From positions 152,584,776 through 152,648,775 of the forward strand of contig JBOZIK010000001.1 of the NCBI GenBank assembly GCA_051453625.1: a stretch of 64,000 bases of DNA, written 5' to 3'. Shown in pieces: positions 59,641 to 64,000 of the stretch (the stretch's first letter is position 1; every line of letters begins with the position of its first letter). Position numbers and translations under genes: made by a program. The notes beneath the pieces were generated by a model that did no database searches, was not told the origin of the DNA, and worked only from the letters and a program-made list of their open reading frames with translations. This DNA comes from Welwitschia mirabilis (lineage: Eukaryota; Gnetophyta; Gnetopsida; Welwitschiales).

Positions 59641-60240
59641 TCTAGAATACTATAATTTATATGAGGTCTTGATCACATTTTTATTTTATAATGAATCCTA
59701 TCTTGTGCTTGGAAACCCCATACCTAAACCTTGTCATGAGTTATACAGGAAACTATGATGGTTGTAATTCTCATGTCATTCTTGCATGTGTAGAAATTAT
59801 ACAAGAGATGGTGCAAAGAGGAGTTAATTACATGATGGATGTCATCTATTTGCTTCCTTATTTTGAAGGACTTATGTATTACTAAGTTTTTGATTAATAA
59901 GATGTCATCTTCATGCTTTTATTTAGTTTCATATGCTTTATGTAAGGATATTGGATGTCCTAATAAAGTATGATACTCATTTAAACATGCTTATTATACT
60001 CAATATTATTTTGCATTGTATTTATCTCATTTTTATTAGTTGTAAGTATTTATTACTCTTCTTTAATGCAAAATTATTTACCTTCTTCATAGATTATGAA
60101 ATATGAATAAAGTAGTTTATAATGCTATCATCTCTATTGCTTATTGAAATTTTCAAGTGAATGTTTAGCTTATGATTCAGTTTTCAAGATATCTATTAGG
60201 ATTTAAAACTTCAAGTTGTAGAATTGTGGACCTTACGTTT

Positions 60241-60252
60241 TGATATCAGAAC
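60241..60252 (+). promoter_or_regulatory. Second primer-binding site after the right LTR
   Basis: TGATATCAGAAC is TGGTATCAGAGC with two G-to-A changes, at the same distance from the LTR end as at 49924. About 130 bases beyond also align with the leader after the left LTR (e.g. gtgatttcactgggaacaat against gcgatttcactgagcataac). Confidence 0.75.
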
Positions 60253-62522
60253 TTAGGTAGTGATTCTATGAGGCATAGTTATTGTGGAGTTATTATAAGA
60301 GCCTAAGTTGTGATTTCACTGGGAACAATTATTAATCTAGAATTAACAGTATGTGTTTATTGATTTAGCAATGTTACATAGGTAATAGTATATTTCTCTT
60401 TTATTTGGATACAAGATAATGCTTGTAAAAACTATGACTCATACTTGCAGAGGTAAGATATTATCTTCACAAAGAATAATAAAAATCACTTAATAGTGAC
60501 ACCTGGTAAAATGTTAATAGTAGTGATATGACAAGTGCTAAGGTGCTATAGTGATGATTATAGAAAATCAAAAGAAAAGAAAAACTTTTCTTTAACATAT
60601 ACATATTATTCTATGGTAGATGTGTCAAAATAAATAGAGTTAATTAAAATAAGATGGAGTTTGTAGAAGCTAGATAAGTTAGATCTTATAAATACATTAT
60701 AATAAAAGGAACACGAATACTTCAAAAAAGAAAACTCCAACACTATATGAATATGGGAAACATTAAAATTTGTAGTTCCTATAAGTACAATTCAGATGGT
60801 ATGCAAAACTTTATTTAATATTTTTCATAGAAGGACATGAATGTGAAGAATCCACTTTATAATAGGATGCTTATCTATCATTATAAGTGTACAACCTTAA
60901 TTTAAAATATTCCCTTTAAAATCCATATTAGAAATTATATAGAAAAACTCATAAATAAGTTACCATGAATGACTTCAAGATTTATTCAGAAAGGAGGGAG
61001 AAATGATTGTAAAGATAGAGTTATCAGTAATGCTCCAAATTTTGAAATGAATATCAGTTGTTGCTTCACATGTAGGGATAACATCCTACCCTTGTCACCA
61101 TTAATTAGAATGCTACACTAGTAAAGTAGCTATGCATAATTTAAAGAATGTTGAAAATACAACTTAAAATAAAGAGATATAAATTATAAAAAGCTTTAAA
61201 ATATTGGTTTTATTGGTGTTCTCAGTTCTATTTATAACAAGTTTATAAACTAGCCACAAAGGGACAAAGTGCAATGTTGTGTCATCGTCTCTGGATTCTA
61301 AAATTAATGATGTAAAATCAAATTCTTGTAAGATTAAAGAGAATGTCTCAGTGTCTTCCATTTTATCCTCTGAGGTATAACAAGATAGATATGCTTTTCA
61401 AGTGAGAATTTCTAAAAAAAGGATCATTTGGTTTATACATTATTGATCCTTTTTAGTTCATTTAAAACCCTACTTTAATGCTTAGTTGAAATCACTAAAG
61501 ATAACTTAGGGTTATCATTTGTTCAAAACCCTAGTGCTCTTGTTAACTTAAGAAACTAAATGAGGGAGGATGATGTTTAGTAGCTATATTTGAGTAAAGA
61601 TGTTAAGATTTCCAATGACAGTTTTTTGGTTCTACAATCTCTATATTGGAAAATCTGACCAAGGTAACAACTCTCATGATTAGAGAGATTCAAAGATTTC
61701 AACATTATAGAAGATTAAAATTAAGGGACTAGAGTTGAACAACAAATAATAACCAAATCTAGGTGTGATATCAAGAGTATTATATAAGTTCTAGTAGGTA
61801 AAAATAATACCAATGAAAAATGTTTCAACTCCCCTTCTCCATAATTTAAGAAAATGTTTTAAAAAGGCCATCAGTATTGGAAAGTTAAATTTACAAAAGG
61901 GCAAATTGGCTTTGTGTAATTGAGAATAAAACTAATGAAATATATTTTCAAAAGTTCAATAAAAATCATGATGCATACAAGATTTATGCATGTGTTTTCG
62001 GTCTAGATCATTCACACAAGACAAACCAATCCCTAAGCATTTGGTAAACCTAGGATGTTGTCTATGTGTTTTACTTGTCATGTATGTAAATTATAAAAAT
62101 ATGGATGCCATGTGTTTGATGAAATAATTGAAAGAAATATTGACTTTTAGAGTATTATGATTATAACACTTGTTAAGATTGGAGATACTGAAGAAGAAAT
62201 AGAAAAGAGAAAGTGCAAGAAGCAACATTACATAGTTTTGGTAGTGGATTACTGCCATCTCTTAGTGCACTTAGAGATGAACAAATAATGAATCAGATTT
62301 TGCAATATAAGATCATCATCTCTCCATACATTGATACTTATAGGAAATTAGCCTTTCTATTTCAAGATTTTACTCTTCTCTATTTACACCATCTGCTTAT
62401 CTGTAAGATTCCAAAGATAGGTTCTCTATAGGTAACTCATATTTCTAGAATAGAATAGCTAAGTTAGGATAAAAAATGGATGAGTAAGAGCATAAGATAT
62501 GGTTTATAGCAATGAGACTAAT
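60253..62522. other. Leader remnant, then unrecognised sequence
   Basis: The first 130 or so bases are chromovirus leader. After that no retroelement domain is visible. A plus-strand frame at 62213-62431 (VQEATLHSFGSGLLPSLSAL, 72 codons) and a minus-strand frame at 61164-61361 are unassigned. Confidence 0.45.
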
Positions 62523-62736
62523 GAAGCGTCCATCTACAAAGCCAAATTCCCAAATGAAAACCTTATTAAGAAGCATAATGGGCCTAACTTGCTATCAATG
62601 GTAAATGCCAGACCTAATACCAATGGCTCTCACATCTTCATATGTATTAACAAGACTAAATGATTTAATGCAAAACATATTATGTTCAGACATGTAGTGG
62701 ATGGGATGGATTCATCTAATGCCACTGTTAATAGTC
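62523..62736 (+). pseudogene. Cyclophilin (peptidyl-prolyl isomerase) exon fragment
   Basis: About 70 codons match the C-terminal half of cyclophilin A-type proteins: EASIYKAKFPNENLIKKHNG, PNLLSMVNARPNTNGSHIFI and FNAKHIMFRHVVDGMDSS, against the family's IYGxKFxDENFxxKHTGPGxLSMANAGPNTNGSQFFICT...WLDGKHVVFGxVVEGMDVV. Of the active-site residues covered, the Gln of NGSQFFI is His, the Phe is Ile, the Trp is a TGA stop and the His of GKHVVF remains. No N-terminal half is visible upstream and homology ends abruptly after EGMD, so this is one exon or a truncated copy. The parent gene elsewhere would be a cytosolic folding enzyme. This copy is dead. Confidence 0.88.
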
Positions 62737-64000
62737 ACAAAGATGCTATAGAATAAGTGATGGATATCGCATTTATCTTTAATAAGTACTTGAAATAACC
62801 AAATTTTAAAAGCACTCTTCTATTTATTAATGATTCCCTAAAAATAAATAAGCATGAATTTAAAAAATGGAAGAATAATGAGAGAGATTATGTAAAGTCT
62901 AGAAACTTACTATCACTGATATAAGATTTGAAGAAAATTGTGAAAATGAGTAAATTTTGATGTGCCATCACTATGGTAAAAACTGCAATAAACTTACAAA
63001 CATCACTAATATTCTCATAAAGCTATCAAACACCATTGTCATTGCACTTGCATTCCATTTCTTTGTTTCATTTTATTTCATATAGCATCAAATTTCTTGA
63101 ATTTTAGTGGCTTCTCACAATGAAAAATTAAAAAGGGTTTCTATAAGAGTTTCTATGAGTTTTTAAAAGATGGAGCATATTGATTTTTGATGTATGATTT
63201 TGTTTACCTACTACTCTTACAATTCCTCCACTAGAATCATAGATCATAGCATTAGAAGAGATCATAGAACTAATTGATAAGACAACAACTTTGCAAATTT
63301 GTCTTCTCATTTTAGATATTATCTTTACTAGCCATGAATTAGGCTTTCCATTTTCAATGCTCATAACTGTTATGAAAAATTCTTTGAGCCCTATTCCTTT
63401 GCTAACCTCAGTGGTCCAAAAATTATTATAATCATTCACTAGGAATTTGTTGTCATACTTTTAAAAGCAAATCAAATTAAAACAACTTAGATACTATTCT
63501 TTAAAAACTGATAATTTGTTTACAAATCTTTACTAAAAGCATTTGAATATATTGTTATGTCTTTTGAAGCTTCAATAAAAATACATGCAAAATCTACATT
63601 TCCTAAAGAGTATCCTAGAATCCATACTGATATGCTTAAAAAATGTTTTCTTAATTAATTCTTTCTCCCTGTTGAAAAGCCATATTACTTGTAATTTATT
63701 ATCTTAAAGATCTTTGCAAATTCATAGCCAAGATGCTTAGACTGGATATCCATCCTTAAAGATAAATAGTTAATTACTGTAACATTTTAAATATATAAGT
63801 ACTTATTCATCCTACTGAGTACCAAAATTTTATTTAAATGTTTTATATGTGCAAATAATATGTTAAAATTTTAAACACAACTATGCAGCACCTAGAGGAT
63901 TTTGCATTGAGTCTTTTAGTTGTTAGTTATCTTAATGTGATCTATTAAATCTATAATAGAGTTATAAGGTTCATCAGATAGCCATTTTGGTCCTTTCTTT
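62737..64000. other. No recognised gene
   Basis: AT-rich. The longest frame is minus-strand 63128-63439 (103 codons; IGLKEFFITVMSIENGKPNS, MISSNAMIYDSSGGIVRVV). Its composition is less biased than its surroundings and a decayed coding sequence is possible on either strand, but no family is recognised. Confidence 0.4.

Larger units (their letters stand above)
47885..60237 (+). mobile_element. Ty3/gypsy chromovirus with two LTRs, interior carrying other elements
   Basis: Plus-strand order: LTR (47885-49920), initiator tRNA-Met primer-binding site (49924-49936), leader, a block with copia pieces (about 50.6-54.5 kb), then gag zinc knuckle, protease, RT, RNase H, integrase and chromodomain (54.6-58.35 kb), a purine tract (ttaagggatggacaaa, 58360-58375) and a second LTR (58376-60237). 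The second LTR is followed by another primer-binding site, so this is part of a tandem or recombined arrangement rather than a simple single insertion. Confidence 0.85.
58376..60237 (+). repeat. Chromovirus LTR, right copy (1862 bp)
   Basis: Collinear with 47885-49920. The start GATCACATCC and the end GGACCTTACG are decayed forms of TGTCACGTCC and GGACGTTACA. CpGs of the left copy are mostly TpG or CpA here. It contains the shorter 12-bp array (58605-58745) and three 65-bp units (59450-59640). Confidence 0.85.

Overview
The window is AT-rich (by eye roughly 70% A+T) nuclear DNA of a land plant. It is built almost entirely from old, decayed LTR retrotransposons. I see no intact protein-coding gene, no rRNA or tRNA gene, no CRISPR array and no operon structure. 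The plant assignment rests on element type: a Ty1/copia element primed by initiator tRNA-Met, a Ty3/gypsy element of Tat/Athila type, and a Ty3/gypsy chromovirus with RNase H, integrase and chromodomain. Very long LTRs (about 1.3, 2.0 and 2.6 kb), heavy decay and nested insertions would fit a large, slowly turning-over genome such as a gymnosperm, but the species cannot be read from this sequence. Ten N-runs show a draft scaffold (1724-1823, 11033-11104, 13708-13717, 14061-14102, 21589-22152, 33674-33773, 34343-34442, 36626-36747, 43120-43677, 54507-54606).

Layout. 0.3-3.3 kb: diverged 1.5-kb tandem duplication across a gap, then an exon-like minus-strand fragment. 4.7-12.1 kb: two ~1.33-kb LTRs of one family (4690-6023 and 10805-12125), possibly the ends of a non-autonomous element, with a decayed acidic Asn-rich minus-strand reading frame between them. 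12.2-13.2 kb: plus-strand Athila-type integrase remnant with a purine tract. 13.2-19.4 kb: nothing recognised. 19.45-21.6 kb: decayed minus-strand coding region, coiled-coil-like, unclassified. 23.685-34.564 kb: complete but dead minus-strand copia element with 2.6-kb LTRs; its 5' LTR holds a younger solo LTR (33527-34519) with a perfect 5-bp target-site duplication. 36.7-42.1 kb: minus-strand Tat/Athila-type gypsy element split between gag and protease by a solo LTR (39914-41147) of the 4.7/10.8-kb family. 47.9-60.25 kb: plus-strand chromovirus with ~2-kb LTRs, its interior carrying copia fragments; the right LTR is again followed by a primer-binding site, implying a tandem arrangement. 62.5 kb: a cyclophilin exon-like pseudogene fragment.

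The elements share one mode of decay. Most in-frame stops fall where the family has Gln or Trp, and several lost catalytic residues (Asp to Asn, Glu to Lys, Cys to Tyr) fit G:C to A:T change, as expected of long-methylated repeats. Nothing here works together as a pathway. The candidates for something undescribed are the unclassified decayed reading frames (8.8-10.0 and 19.45-21.6 kb), the plus-strand reading frame kept in both copia LTRs, and a hairpin-like motif shared by two LTR families.
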